This document shows positions 36,161 to 45,610 of a stretch of DNA of 64,000 nt, one piece after another. The notes under the pieces were generated by a model. The model worked only from the letters and a program-made list of their open reading frames with translations. It did no database searches and was not told the origin of the DNA. Each line of letters opens with the position of its first letter. Positions within the stretch are counted from its first letter, which is position 1. Location: contig JAWKTT010000004.1 in NCBI GenBank assembly GCA_041398965.1, forward strand, positions 1 to 64,000, written 5' to 3'. The position numbers and the translations under genes were made by a program. This DNA comes from JAWKTT01 sp041398965 (GTDB lineage: Bacteria; Planctomycetota; Planctomycetia; Planctomycetales; Planctomycetaceae).

Positions 36161-37860
36161 AGGGTCGTCGGGCGATCGAGTGGGACACTTTCGGGTTCGC
36201 AATCAGACGGAGCATGGAACGGCCAGACGAGTCGGAACTCGGCTCCGTGCCCTTCGGTCGACTGAACCTGAATGTCACCCCCATGTTCTCGCAGAGTCTT
36301 GCGGCTGACAGCGAGGCCCAATCCTGTTCCGGCAGAGCCCTTCGTCGATTCAAACACATTGAAGAGACGCGGCAATTCAGCCTCAGAGATACCCGGACCG
36401 TTGTCTGTCACCGAAACCATTAACTCGTCGCTCGCGGAAACGTACGCAGTGCGAATGGTGACGACGGGCTGCTCAATACCTTCAAGTGCATCAAACGCAT
36501 TCGTGACGATATTGAGTACGGCCCGATGGATGCCGGTTGCGTCAAATGCGGATTCGGGAAGATCAGTTGCAGGCTCGTAAACAATCTTTACCTTCTCTTC
36601 CTCGGCTCGACCTTGCATCAACTCGACGACTTCCTGGACTGTCTGATTGAGGTTTGCCGGTTCGAGTTGCGGACGTCTGTCCTTACTGAACGACAGCATG
36701 TCCATGACCAGGTGATAGATGCGGTCTTGATTTCGCTCGACAATGTCCCACCCCTTGCGGACAAGCGCGTCGTCGCTTTTCTTGAGCCCGAGATCGATCA
36801 GATAGCTCCCGCCTCGCAAGCCTTGCAGGATGTTCTTGACGTCGTGACCAATCGAGGCGACCGTCTGGCCGACGGCAGCCAGTCGTTCGGCAGACACGAG
36901 CGCCTGCTGATACCGATTGTTCTCGACCGCCAAAGCCGATTGTCGTCCGACGGCGACAAGTAAACCAAGAAGCTCTTCAGAAAACGTGTGTCGTGCCCCC
37001 TCTCGCAGGAAGGTGTCGTTACTGGTCGTCGTGTCGACGTAAATCACCCCCAATAGCTCGTAGCGTCCCTGCATAGGAACGCACATCGCCTCACGAATTC
37101 CCGAGTGCAAAATACTTTGCCCACTTACGAATCTTGCATCGTGGCTCGCGTCTGATGTGCGGACCCCTTGAGCGTGCTGCACAACATATTCGACGATCGT
37201 CCGCGACACCGGCATCCGATCGGCCGCTGGCATTCCGTCACGATATCCGACCACGCGCGGCGTCAACTCGTCGGTCTCGGCGTCGGCGACGAACATACAT
37301 CCGCGATCGGCCCCCACAGCATGAATCGTCACATCCAGGATGCGTTGTAACAGCTGATCGAGCGATACAAACGGCTTCACGACCGCTTCCGTGATCCGGT
37401 TGAACGCTTGAATCGAGACCACGGATCGCGGGTGAATGATCCCACTCGCCATCTGATCGGATAGCTGACGCCCGGTTTCCGGATCGATCTGGGCGATGAT
37501 CTGCGACGCGTCACCAAGATCATGCGTCAAATCGACCGCGGGACGAAACGGCTGGGTCTCGGCGGCAACATCCTGTTCAAACAGTAACACTGTTCGACCA
37601 ACCTGAATCTGATCACCCGAAGAGAGTCGATGTCGATCAATCGCCACGCCATTGAGAAACGTCCCGTTCGAACTGCCGGTGTCGACTAGTTCCCATGCCT
37701 CTTCGTTCTGTTGCAACTCGGCATGATGCCTTGAGACTTCTGTGTCATGTATCCGGATGTCGCTGCGCGCACCCCGACCGATGACGATTGGGGGCTCGCC
37801 AACTTCATAGCGGCGACCCCGATCGACCCCCTGCAACACCAGCAGCCTTGCTATTGACAA
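36157..37860 (-). CDS. FHA-GAF sensor histidine kinase
   Basis: The 567-residue cytoplasmic kinase begins with an FHA domain (about residues 10-95, VIGRGARSDIRIHDTEVSRHHAEL and SSNGTFLNG). A GAF sensor domain follows (about 165-320, AVGADRGCMFVADAETDE). The HisKA part has the phospho-acceptor His in SIGHDVKN near 355. The ATPase has VLNIVTNAFDAL (N box), DNGPGIS (G1) and GTGLGLAV (G2). I took the TTG at 37860 as start because GGAG lies 6 bases upstream; the open frame extends to 38037. No response regulator is adjacent. FHA on a histidine kinase suggests cross-talk with Ser/Thr kinases. Confidence 0.88.
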   Translation of the reverse strand: MSIARLLVLQGVDRGRRYEVGEPPIVIGRGARSDIRIHDTEVSRHHAELQQNEEAWELVDTGSSNGTFLNGVAIDRHRLSSGDQIQVGRTVLLFEQDVAAETQPFRPAVDLTHDLGDASQIIAQIDPETGRQLSDQMASGIIHPRSVVSIQAFNRITEAVVKPFVSLDQLLQRILDVTIHAVGADRGCMFVADAETDELTPRVVGYRDGMPAADRMPVSRTIVEYVVQHAQGVRTSDASHDARFVSGQSILHSGIREAMCVPMQGRYELLGVIYVDTTTSNDTFLREGARHTFSEELLGLLVAVGRQSALAVENNRYQQALVSAERLAAVGQTVASIGHDVKNILQGLRGGSYLIDLGLKKSDDALVRKGWDIVERNQDRIYHLVMDMLSFSKDRRPQLEPANLNQTVQEVVELMQGRAEEEKVKIVYEPATDLPESAFDATGIHRAVLNIVTNAFDALEGIEQPVVTIRTAYVSASDELMVSVTDNGPGISEAELPRLFNVFESTKGSAGTGLGLAVSRKTLREHGGDIQVQSTEGHGAEFRLVWPFHAPSDCEPESVPLDRPTTL

Positions 37861-38064
37861 TGTCCTCTCCAGAAACCTGCCGTGATGCCACTTCTTCGCC
37901 AAGTCGCATGATACCAACTCGACGAGACAACAATAGCCTGCCGCCGGCAACCGATGAGAGTCGGGTGCGGTCGTCAACTGGGGGTTGCTCATCTGTTCAC
38001 CGCGAACAAGTTTGGCAGGTGACGTGGCGATGTTCACGAAACGGCAGGAGCAACGCCCCGAAAC

Positions 38065-38246
38065 ATTGTCTAGCCCAGTCCAGCGGACTGGGGGATCGGC
38101 CCAAGATTGGCTGTCGAGGGCTGAAGGCCCGGCCCGTTGGCAAGATTCTGGGGCAACTGGCCGGGCCTTCAGCCCTCTCGCGTGAACTCCTGCCTTCAGT
38201 CCTAGGCCGATGGCCTAGGCTAGACAATCTGCTGGGCCGTTGGCCC
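38065..38246. repeat. Nested palindromic array
   Basis: An outer inverted repeat, ATTGTCTAG (38065-38073) and CTAGACAAT (38220-38228), encloses three hairpins. They are CCCAGTCC-AGC-GGACTGGG (38074-38092), a perfect 19-bp inverted repeat at 38116-38134 and 38159-38177, and CCTAGGCC-GAT-GGCCTAGG (38201-38219). A fourth hairpin, GGGCC-GTT-GGCCC, follows at 38234-38246. This is a REP/BIME-like array or a MITE. It lies in the divergent gap between the histidine kinase and the HEAT/TPR gene. Confidence 0.8.
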
Positions 38247-38393
38247 GACCGTGATCCTGACTGGACAAATGAACCACCCCCAAACAGCGACTGCACCCCG
38301 ATGCGGCGAAACACCTAGGAATGTCTTGCATCGGTGGAAAGAGAAGGGGTAGACTCAATAGACCCTCAGCACGTCAACGGATCGGACCCTGTG

Positions 38394-39671
38394 ATGCGGC
38401 ACCGTCTCTACATCTTTGCAACCCTGCTGGCAATCGGAGAGATTGTCTGCGGCGGAGGCTCGGCTTGTGGCGATGTCATTCGCTTTAAGCAAGGAGGCGA
38501 AGTTCGAGGCAAGCTCACGAAGAGAACAGCCGGAACTGATGAACTCGTACTCGAAACCATGACCGGCGCGACCCTTGTCGTACACCGCAACGACATCGAG
38601 TTCTTCACGATTCGGCCGATAGAAGTTGAAGAGTATGAATCACGCGTCCGCAACATGCCCCCCTCCGTCGAAGCCCATCTTGAGTTGGCAGAATGGTGTC
38701 AGCAGCATCGATTGCATCGTCAGCGTGAGGAACAACTCGAAGCAATACTGCAAATCGAACCACATCATGCCGACGCCCATCGGGCGTTAGGGCACGTCGA
38801 AGAGAACGGCGAATGGATGACGAAGGAAGAACAAATGGCCCTGCGAGGCTATGTCAAGCACAAGGGCCGTTACGTCACCCAACAGCAACTTGATCTCATC
38901 GAGAAATCGGCCGAGCAGCGCGAGGCCGAAAAGGCGTGGTTCACGAAGATTCGCGGTTGGCAGGCGGGGCTCGAAGTCAGCGACACCCGTAAGGTCAACG
39001 AGACTCTCGACCTGTTCCGCTCGCTGACCGATGCCGATGCCGTCCCCGCGTTACAGCAGTATCTCGCAAACCACTCCGACCGACGCTTTCGCTTATTGCT
39101 TGTCAATGTCTTGCAGCAAATCTCAGGGCCGAAGGTGATCAACTCTCTTGTCGAACGCTCGATTATGGACAGCGATGCCGAAATAAGAAAAACGGCGATC
39201 GCAGCGATTTCCCCGGAACAGACCGAACTCGCCGCACCTCAATTTGTGCGGGCTTTGGTGAGTAACGACATCGCCGTCGTCAACCGAGCCGCATTCGCAT
39301 TAGGCCAACTGGGCGATGACCGAGTCGTCCCCGCTCTGATTGATGCCCTGGTCACATCACATCGAGTGACCTATTACGTCCCCGACAGCAATCCCGTGAC
39401 TTTCAGTAACGGTCCCAATGGTCCAACTCCTGGCACATCCAGCAGTAACTTGCAGGGGCAAATTCCCCCGGGAGCCATCGTCAATCCCCCCATTGGCATG
39501 TATCAAAAGACGCGTAAGGTGCAAGCCCGGATCGAAGTGGCGAACGAAGAGGTCCTCGCGGCACTTCGCAAGCTGACGACGGAGGACTTCGGATACAACG
39601 AACGAACCTGGAAACTCTGGTGGTCTGCTCGGCAAAACATGGCATCTGCTCCCGCACTGCAGGCAGGATAA
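38394..39671 (+). CDS. Secreted TPR/HEAT-repeat protein
   Basis: From the ATG at 38394 the product is 425 residues. A signal peptide (about residues 1-25) precedes a small beta domain (VIRFKQGGEVRGKL). TPR-like helices follow (about 85-140), then HEAT-like repeats (about 195-325, including VVNRAAFALGQLGDDRVVPALIDAL), and a Gly/Pro/Asn-rich linker before the end. HEAT repeats here resemble PBS-lyase-type scaffolds. It is likely periplasmic and scaffolding; no enzyme motif is seen. Its TAA (39669-39671) is one base before the ATG of the next gene, so the two are coupled. Confidence 0.66.
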   Translation: MRHRLYIFATLLAIGEIVCGGGSACGDVIRFKQGGEVRGKLTKRTAGTDELVLETMTGATLVVHRNDIEFFTIRPIEVEEYESRVRNMPPSVEAHLELAEWCQQHRLHRQREEQLEAILQIEPHHADAHRALGHVEENGEWMTKEEQMALRGYVKHKGRYVTQQQLDLIEKSAEQREAEKAWFTKIRGWQAGLEVSDTRKVNETLDLFRSLTDADAVPALQQYLANHSDRRFRLLLVNVLQQISGPKVINSLVERSIMDSDAEIRKTAIAAISPEQTELAAPQFVRALVSNDIAVVNRAAFALGQLGDDRVVPALIDALVTSHRVTYYVPDSNPVTFSNGPNGPTPGTSSSNLQGQIPPGAIVNPPIGMYQKTRKVQARIEVANEEVLAALRKLTTEDFGYNERTWKLWWSARQNMASAPALQAG

Positions 39672-39672
39672 G

Positions 39673-40167
39673 ATGCACCCCGTGCAACTGTCTGACGAAG
39701 CCCTGCTCGCTCAATGTGAAGTCCGCCGCACCCGACGTTCGGGGCCGGGAGGACAGCATCGCAACAAGGTCGAAACTTGCATTCAACTTGTTCACCAACC
39801 AACCGGCATTGTGGCCGAAGCTGGAGAGCGTCGGAGTCAGGCTCAAAATCATCTGGTGGCAGTGAAACGCCTGCGAATCAACCTCGCCCTTCAGGTTCGG
39901 CAACCAGCGGAGGAACACCCTTCAGACGATTGGCTGTCGCGATGTCGTAACGGCCGCCTCTCGATTTCCGTCGATCACGAGTTGTTCCCCCGACTGCTCG
40001 CAGAGGCCCTCGACATGCTACTTGCCGAAGACTGGAACCTCGCCACGGCCGCCGAACGTCTCAACATCTCTTCTTCCCAACTCACCCGATTCCTCAAACA
40101 AGAGCCAACCGCCCTCACACAACTCAACCGAGTCCGCATCCAACGCGGCCTCCACCGCCTGGCCTGA
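39673..40167 (+). CDS. Peptide chain release factor-like GGQ protein
   Basis: The 164-residue protein is a stand-alone RF-1 catalytic domain. It has the GGQ motif in RSGPGGQHRNKVET near residue 30, which reaches the peptidyl-transferase centre to hydrolyse peptidyl-tRNA. It lacks the codon-recognition domains of RF1/RF2. Such proteins act in ribosome rescue (like ArfB) or an unknown hydrolysis step. The C-terminal half (about 100-160) is helical and does not show the basic tail typical of ArfB, so it may differ in how it binds the mRNA channel. It overlaps closely with the preceding gene. Confidence 0.85.
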   Translation: MHPVQLSDEALLAQCEVRRTRRSGPGGQHRNKVETCIQLVHQPTGIVAEAGERRSQAQNHLVAVKRLRINLALQVRQPAEEHPSDDWLSRCRNGRLSISVDHELFPRLLAEALDMLLAEDWNLATAAERLNISSSQLTRFLKQEPTALTQLNRVRIQRGLHRLA

Positions 40168-40596
40168 CCGGACATGAGACCATTCGTACAGACATATCCG
40201 TCTGCAACAGCCTGACTTTTTCGACGTCTGCCTTTCCCACACGGAGATGGTCAAGATGAGTTGTCCTTCTCAGGAAACCCCACCATGTATGGACGCGATC
40301 CAGCATGATCTCGAAGACCGAACAGAAGCCGATGCAGTTTGCCAACTGGCCTCCCATGATTCTCGTCACGACCGACGATACAGCATCTGAACTCAGGTAG
40401 GAGCGTCGTAATCAGCACAAGAACGTCAGAAGGTAAGCACGTTTCTCACAATCAGTGGATCGCCGAGTCACTACGGTGACAGGTTGGAAATCTCTCGTTT
40501 GATGAAGAGTCCCACTACGAAAGTAACTCACTATACTGCCTCGGGTCACTCCGCAATTGAGCCGAACATCCTCGGGACACCCAGCGAGTCCCACCA
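40168..40596. other. Gene-less stretch between convergent genes
   Basis: This 429-bp gap separates the GGQ gene from dcd. A 47-codon frame (40247-40390, starting MVKMSCP) has a GGAG about 11 bases before its second ATG, but its composition is not convincing. No terminator hairpin or repeat is obvious. Confidence 0.35.
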
Positions 40597-41166
40597 TCAC
40601 TTCGCGTTTTCTTGCTCGAAGGCGAGTCGCATCTGGCGGTCGCGACCAGCGTCGAACTCTTTGTAGAGCATGCTTGGTTGAATGTCGCGGTTGCGCTGAT
40701 ACTTGTCGCTGTTGTACTCGGTGATCTCCCCTTCGATTGTGTGGTAGAACATTTGGGCGATCTCGACACCGGCGAAGATGCGGACCGGCTGGACGGCAAA
40801 CATTTCCAGCGTCCAATAGCCGCAAAATCCAGCATCGCCAAAGCCTGCGGTGACATGAACAAACAACCCCAGTCGTCCCACCGAAGATCGGCCCTCGATC
40901 ATCGGCACGAGGTTGCGAGTTTCGGTCCGTTCGACGGTGCGGGCGAGATAGAGCTGATTGGGGTGCAGGACGAAACCTTCCGGGGGAATCTCGTATCGTC
41001 GAAACCGGGCTGGTCGACTCATGTCGAGGACGATCTCTTCGTACACCAGCAACTCGTTGTGCAATCGCAGGTTGTAACTATTGGGGTTTAACTGCGACTC
41101 TTCAAAGGGCTCGATCACGATATCGCCGCCGAGCCTCGCACGAATCTCGTTTCCGGACAGAATCAT
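40597..41166 (-). CDS. dcd: dCTP deaminase
   Basis: It deaminates dCTP to dUTP, feeding dTMP synthesis. From the ATG at 41166 the 189-residue protein matches Dcd: NPNSYNLRLHNELL near 30, the active-site segment EGRSSVGRLGLFVHVTAGFGDAGF near 95-118 with the catalytic Glu further on, and the C-terminal QPSMLYKEF lid. The frame is open upstream to 41298 but the family starts here. It converges on the GGQ gene and is divergent from nqrA. Confidence 0.93.
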   Translation of the reverse strand: MILSGNEIRARLGGDIVIEPFEESQLNPNSYNLRLHNELLVYEEIVLDMSRPARFRRYEIPPEGFVLHPNQLYLARTVERTETRNLVPMIEGRSSVGRLGLFVHVTAGFGDAGFCGYWTLEMFAVQPVRIFAGVEIAQMFYHTIEGEITEYNSDKYQRNRDIQPSMLYKEFDAGRDRQMRLAFEQENAK

Positions 41167-41622
41167 GTCAGTTTTTCCCCTCGAACAGTGGTTCAACAGC
41201 CGTTTATGACACGGAAGGATTCGGGACGACGCCGAGAGTATAAGCCTCGAACGATCACTCACCTCCCGAAAAGTACCCCGCCCTAGCCGAACATGCAACG
41301 CCGCCGCCGGACGATTCGTAGGCTATCAACTCCGGATGAACTGTGGCGAACGTCAGGTTCCGGACATTCACGGGGGGCCGCTTCGTCTTTGGCATCGGCC
41401 AGAATGAGCGTTTTCTGTCGACGAGCCCCGGTCAACATGAGTGCAGAGAGGGCGCTTGGAGCATCGTAGATGAGACGATTCCTTTCCGTTCCCGTCCGAC
41501 AACCGAGAACGCGGGGCGTCACTCTTTTCAAATGGTGAGCGCCGACTAAGATATCGACTCGCAGAGACGCTCCTTCAGGGATGGACGTTTCGCCGTTTTC
41601 GACACTTAAACCGCGAAGATTC
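41167..41622. other. Divergent intergenic region, dcd / nqrA
   Basis: This 456-bp gap has open frames on both strands that do not resemble known proteins. It should hold the promoters of dcd and nqrA. I see no confident boxes, repeats or RNA structure. Confidence 0.4.
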
Positions 41623-42969
41623 ATGGCGACGACCCGCATCAAACAAGGTTATGACGTCCCCATCTCAGGGATTCCTGATCAAAAAATCGTCCTCGGACCG
41701 ACGATCACAAAAGTCGGTGTGCTCGGCCCTGACTATATCGGGATGAAGCCGACGATGGCCGTCCAGGTGGGCGATCAGGTGCAGGCGGGACAACTCCTCT
41801 TTGATGACAAGAAGACGGAAGGGGTCCGCTATACCGCCCCCGCATCGGGGACAATTGTCGCCATCAATCGCGGGGCGAAGCGGGTGTTTCAGTCGATCGA
41901 GATCGAAGTATCAACCGCAGAACCGGTTGCATTTGCTCCCTATCCGGACCTCACCAAGCTGACCCGTTCTCAGGTCATCGAAACCCTGACGCAGTCTGGG
42001 CTTTGGACCGCGTTTCGGACCCGTCCATATAGCAAGGTCCCCGCCCCCGCCGCGAAGCCTCATTCGATCTTTGTGCAGGCGATCGACACGAACCCGTTGG
42101 CGGTCAATCCTCGCACGGTCATTCAAGAATATTCTGCAGACTTCATTCATGGCTTGCAGATTCTACGTCATCTGACGGATGGCAAAGTGTTTCTCTGCTC
42201 TGCTCCCGGGCCGAGCCTCCCTGGAGCCGACCTGCCTCACGTCACGGCCGAGTCGTTCGATGGCCCGCACCCTGCCGGTCTGCCTGGAACGCACATCCAT
42301 TTGCTCGACCCCGTCAGCGCCAATAAGACAGTCTGGCACGTCGGTTATCAAGACATCATCGCCTTCGGAAAACTGTTGGCGACTGGCCAGTTCTGGACCG
42401 AGCGTGTCATTGCCCTCGGTGGTCCACAGGTTAAGGAACCTCGGCTGATTCGGACGAATCTCGGAGCTTCGCTCGACGAGTTGACTCAAGGGCAACTGCT
42501 CGACGGAGAGAACCGCGTGGTCTCTGGTTCGGTTCTCAATGGTCGGGCCTCTGTTGCACCGTTCAATTATCTGGGCCGCTTCCACACGCAGGTTTCGGTT
42601 CTTTGTGAAGGTCGAGATCGCGAATTGCTCGGCTGGCACATGCCCGGATTTAACAAAGCCTCCGTCAAGCCTGTCTTTGCCTCTGCACTCGCCTCCGATG
42701 GTCGCCGATTGCCGATGACCACCAACACCAACGGCAGCAAGAGAGCCATCGTGCCAATCGGATCGTACGAAGCAGTCATGCCGCTCGATATTCTTCCGAC
42801 GTTCCTGTTGAAGGCCCTCGTCACCGGAGACACCGATCAGGCACAGGCCCTCGGAGCATTGGAACTCGACGAGGAAGACCTTGCATTGTGTACCTACGTC
42901 GACCCTGGCAAACACGAGTTCGGCCCCATTCTCCGCAAGAATCTCACCACGATCGAACGCGAAGGCTGA
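41623..42969 (+). CDS. nqrA: Na+-translocating NADH:quinone reductase subunit A
   Basis: NqrA is the peripheral, quinone-interacting subunit of the sodium-pumping Nqr complex. From the ATG at 41623 (MATTRIKQGYDVPISG) the product is 448 residues, the family's usual length. It has the N-terminal GYDVPISGIPDQKI, a barrel-sandwich part with VGDQVQAGQLLFDDKKTEG, and the C-terminal CTYVDPGKHEFGPILR. The remaining five subunits (nqrB-F) normally follow directly, but here a minus-strand SDR gene starts 88 bp after the stop. The gene is therefore solitary in this window; the other subunits may be elsewhere on the chromosome. Confidence 0.9.
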   Translation: MATTRIKQGYDVPISGIPDQKIVLGPTITKVGVLGPDYIGMKPTMAVQVGDQVQAGQLLFDDKKTEGVRYTAPASGTIVAINRGAKRVFQSIEIEVSTAEPVAFAPYPDLTKLTRSQVIETLTQSGLWTAFRTRPYSKVPAPAAKPHSIFVQAIDTNPLAVNPRTVIQEYSADFIHGLQILRHLTDGKVFLCSAPGPSLPGADLPHVTAESFDGPHPAGLPGTHIHLLDPVSANKTVWHVGYQDIIAFGKLLATGQFWTERVIALGGPQVKEPRLIRTNLGASLDELTQGQLLDGENRVVSGSVLNGRASVAPFNYLGRFHTQVSVLCEGRDRELLGWHMPGFNKASVKPVFASALASDGRRLPMTTNTNGSKRAIVPIGSYEAVMPLDILPTFLLKALVTGDTDQAQALGALELDEEDLALCTYVDPGKHEFGPILRKNLTTIEREG

Positions 42970-43057
42970 CCAATTTTGGAGGCATCTCCTCGTCAGGCGA
43001 TGGGGGGAAGTGGGCTGTTCCTCAAGGTGTCGTTGCTGACAGCCGAATGTCTGCCCA

Positions 43058-43999
43058 TCAGGCAACTTTCGATAGGTCCTGTTGGGACGAGGTTGCCTTA
43101 TTGCCAGTCAACTCGTCGGGTGACACCATGCTGGCTTCTGTTGATGGGAGAGTGGGGACCGTTGAAGAATGCGGGCGGGGGCGAGTCTTGCCGCCCAGAT
43201 ACCACGGCAAACGGGTTCGGCTAAACGTGTTCATCAGGTCCAGCAGCCAGGGGGTGAACCGCTTCATCTGGTACAACATGTGGGCCATTGGGGTCACCAG
43301 TTGCATCCGTCGATTGCGGCGAATCGCCTTGAGAGTGACCGTCGCGATACGTTCGGGAGTCGCACAAACCCATGCTGGCGGTTGCGGAGCCTCGCGGGTG
43401 CCGGAAGTCTCACAAGACTTATACAGGTTCGTCTTCGACGGACCGGGGCAGATGGCTGTTACGCCGACCCCCTTTCGTCCATACTCGGCTCGCAGCGCTT
43501 CGGTGAAGCCGACAAGGCCAAATTTCGAAGTGTGATACGCGTTAAATCGTCCTCCTGCGACGAGTCCCGAGATGCTGCACATGTTGACGATGTGCGGGTC
43601 TTCTCGTTCTAAGATCGCGGGAAGCAGTAGTCGGGTCAGATGAATCGGAGCCATGAGATTCAGGTTCATGAGCCGATCCCACTGTGCCTCTGTCATCCCC
43701 TGCGTCGGCCCATAATAAGCGATTCCCGCATTATTGATGAGCAGGTCAACCCCTCCCCAACTCGCCAGCACCGTCTCGGCGAGACGATGAATTTCGTCTC
43801 GCAGTGTCAGGTCAGCACAACAGGGAATCGCCTCGACTCCGAGTTCTCGGACTTCGCTGACGATGGAGTCGAGACCAGCCGCATCGACATCAACGAGGAA
43901 GAGTCGCATCCCCTCGCGAGCCAACGCCAAGGTCAACTCTCTCCCTATCCCGGATGCCGCTCCGGTCACCAACCCTTGTTTATCACGAAACGTCTTCAC
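43058..43999 (-). CDS. Short-chain dehydrogenase with C-terminal extension
   Basis: The 313-residue classical SDR has TGAASGIG (residues 12-19), NNAGIAYYG near 90, the catalytic Ser in NMCSISGL and YHTSK with Tyr and Lys. Beyond the core, residues 230-313 contain a hydrophobic, Lys/Arg-bordered segment (MAHMLYQMKRFTPWLLDLM) that may attach to membrane, and a polar tail. Such membrane-associated SDRs often act on lipids, but the substrate is unknown. Translation starts at a GTG. It converges on nqrA and lies upstream of serS on the same strand. Confidence 0.85.
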   Translation of the reverse strand: MKTFRDKQGLVTGAASGIGRELTLALAREGMRLFLVDVDAAGLDSIVSEVRELGVEAIPCCADLTLRDEIHRLAETVLASWGGVDLLINNAGIAYYGPTQGMTEAQWDRLMNLNLMAPIHLTRLLLPAILEREDPHIVNMCSISGLVAGGRFNAYHTSKFGLVGFTEALRAEYGRKGVGVTAICPGPSKTNLYKSCETSGTREAPQPPAWVCATPERIATVTLKAIRRNRRMQLVTPMAHMLYQMKRFTPWLLDLMNTFSRTRLPWYLGGKTRPRPHSSTVPTLPSTEASMVSPDELTGNKATSSQQDLSKVA

Positions 44000-44175
44000 T
44001 GTGATCCCTCACTCGATTCGACTTGCCGGTCCTTCAGCCTCCCGCCAGACATACCGTCGGACTTTCCCCTCCAAACAAACCGGAAGCCAGAGAGCCCCCT
44101 GATCGACCGCTGCCACGAGCGGAGGATCCTATCACAGACCCGCCTTCAACTGGAACGGGAATCTGACATCGGCGA

Positions 44176-45462
44176 CTAGGCTTTGCGGGGGGTGAGGCGA
44201 TCGGTGCCGACCCACTTTCGCAGGGCGTTTGGAATGTTCACGCTGCCATCGGCTTGCTGGTGATTCTCCAATATCGCGATGATCGCTCGGGTGCAGGCGA
44301 CGGCGGTGCCGTTGAGGGTGTGGACAAATCTTGTCCCCTTCCACTCGTCCGATTTGCAACGAATTCCGAGACGGCGAGCTTGGAAGTCTGTGCAGTTCGA
44401 GGCCGAAGTGACTTCGCCATATTCGCCGCCGTCACCTCGTCCCGGCATCCAGGCTTCGAGATCGTACTTGCGGTAGGCTGGTCCCCCCAAGTCGCCCGAA
44501 GGAGTGTCGATCACTCGGTAGGGGATTTCGAGTCCTTGGAAAATCTCTTCCTCGATGCGGACGACGTTCTGGTGAAAGGCATCTGAGATTGCGACGTCGG
44601 GAGCGGTGAAGCCGAAGATTTCGACTTTTGTAAACTGATGCACTCGATAGATGCCCCGTGTCGCTTTGCCATGTCCGCCCGCTTCGGTTCGGAAACAATG
44701 GGAGATACCGGCCACCTTCATCGGTAACGAGTCGACCTGTAAAATCTCGTCCTTCAGCATCCCGCCGAGAGGAATCTCTGCTGTCGCGATGAGAGAGAGG
44801 TCTGTGCCATCGATCGAGTAGATTTGCGTCTCAGGCCCCCGTGGCTGATAGCCTGTGCCATGCAGGACATCGTCCCGGGCGACATCGGGGGTCGTGTAGA
44901 TGGTGAACCCTTCCTGCCTCAGTTTTTCGACGGCGTACTGAACGAGAGCGAGTTCGAGCAAAACCCCTTCGTTTTTCAGGAAGTAGAACCCGTGCCCAGC
45001 AACTCGTGATCCCGATTCCAAATCCAGCAGGTCGAGCGTGTGCATCAACTCGACATGGTCTTTCGGGGTGAAACTGAAGGAAGGCTTCGTGCCGACTTCC
45101 CGCAGGATGACATGTTCCCCTTCAACCCCGACGGGAGCGTCGGGATGGGTCATGTTGGGGACTCGCCCCAGTTGTTCCTTGAGTTGCTCTTCAACGGTCG
45201 CCAGCGCGTCTTTATTCGCGGAGACAAGTCCTTTGAGTTCTTTGCCACGTTCGACAAGTGCCGGTCGATCACCGGGAGCCGCCTTGGGAATTCGGGAAGC
45301 GATGTCGTTCTGTTCTTGTCGGTACTGGTCCCCCTCGATGATCAGTTCGCCCCGCTTGTCCCGTAGCGAAACGATCGCAGGGATGTCGCAGTCGACCCCT
45401 CGGTTTTGGCAGTTGAGAGCTACCGCAGCGGCATTGTCACAGACGAATTGCAGATCGAGCAT
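44176..45462 (-). CDS. serS: Serine--tRNA ligase
   Basis: It charges tRNA-Ser with serine and is also needed for selenocysteine loading. The 428-residue class II synthetase starts with the tRNA-binding coiled coil (about residues 1-110, MLDLQFVCDNAAAV). The catalytic core has motif 2 in FRTEAGGHGKATRGIYRVHQF and motif 3 in NGTAVACTRAIIAILENHQ. TAEIPLG is also present. The length is normal and the start ATG is clear. It lies between the SDR and the DUF1501 gene, all on the minus strand. Confidence 0.96.
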   Translation of the reverse strand: MLDLQFVCDNAAAVALNCQNRGVDCDIPAIVSLRDKRGELIIEGDQYRQEQNDIASRIPKAAPGDRPALVERGKELKGLVSANKDALATVEEQLKEQLGRVPNMTHPDAPVGVEGEHVILREVGTKPSFSFTPKDHVELMHTLDLLDLESGSRVAGHGFYFLKNEGVLLELALVQYAVEKLRQEGFTIYTTPDVARDDVLHGTGYQPRGPETQIYSIDGTDLSLIATAEIPLGGMLKDEILQVDSLPMKVAGISHCFRTEAGGHGKATRGIYRVHQFTKVEIFGFTAPDVAISDAFHQNVVRIEEEIFQGLEIPYRVIDTPSGDLGGPAYRKYDLEAWMPGRGDGGEYGEVTSASNCTDFQARRLGIRCKSDEWKGTRFVHTLNGTAVACTRAIIAILENHQQADGSVNIPNALRKWVGTDRLTPRKA

Positions 45463-45610
45463 GGCGAAACTTGGAGACCAGGAGAGCAGAAACGGGAACG
45501 ACGAGCGTGAACAATAACCGATTCGCCGGGACGCTTCACGCGACGCGGGGACTCATTCACGATAACGTCCAACGAACCGATTCCAAGTGGGTCACAATCC
45601 GAGACTGACA

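Noticed and set aside
40247..40390. 47-codon small ORF between the GGQ gene and dcd
   Set aside because: It has only a weak ribosome binding site and no recognisable sequence features, so it is mentioned in the gap entry but not called as a gene.
42163..43065. 300-residue minus-strand frame opposite nqrA
   Set aside because: It is an antisense shadow; nqrA is full length and clearly coding on the plus strand.
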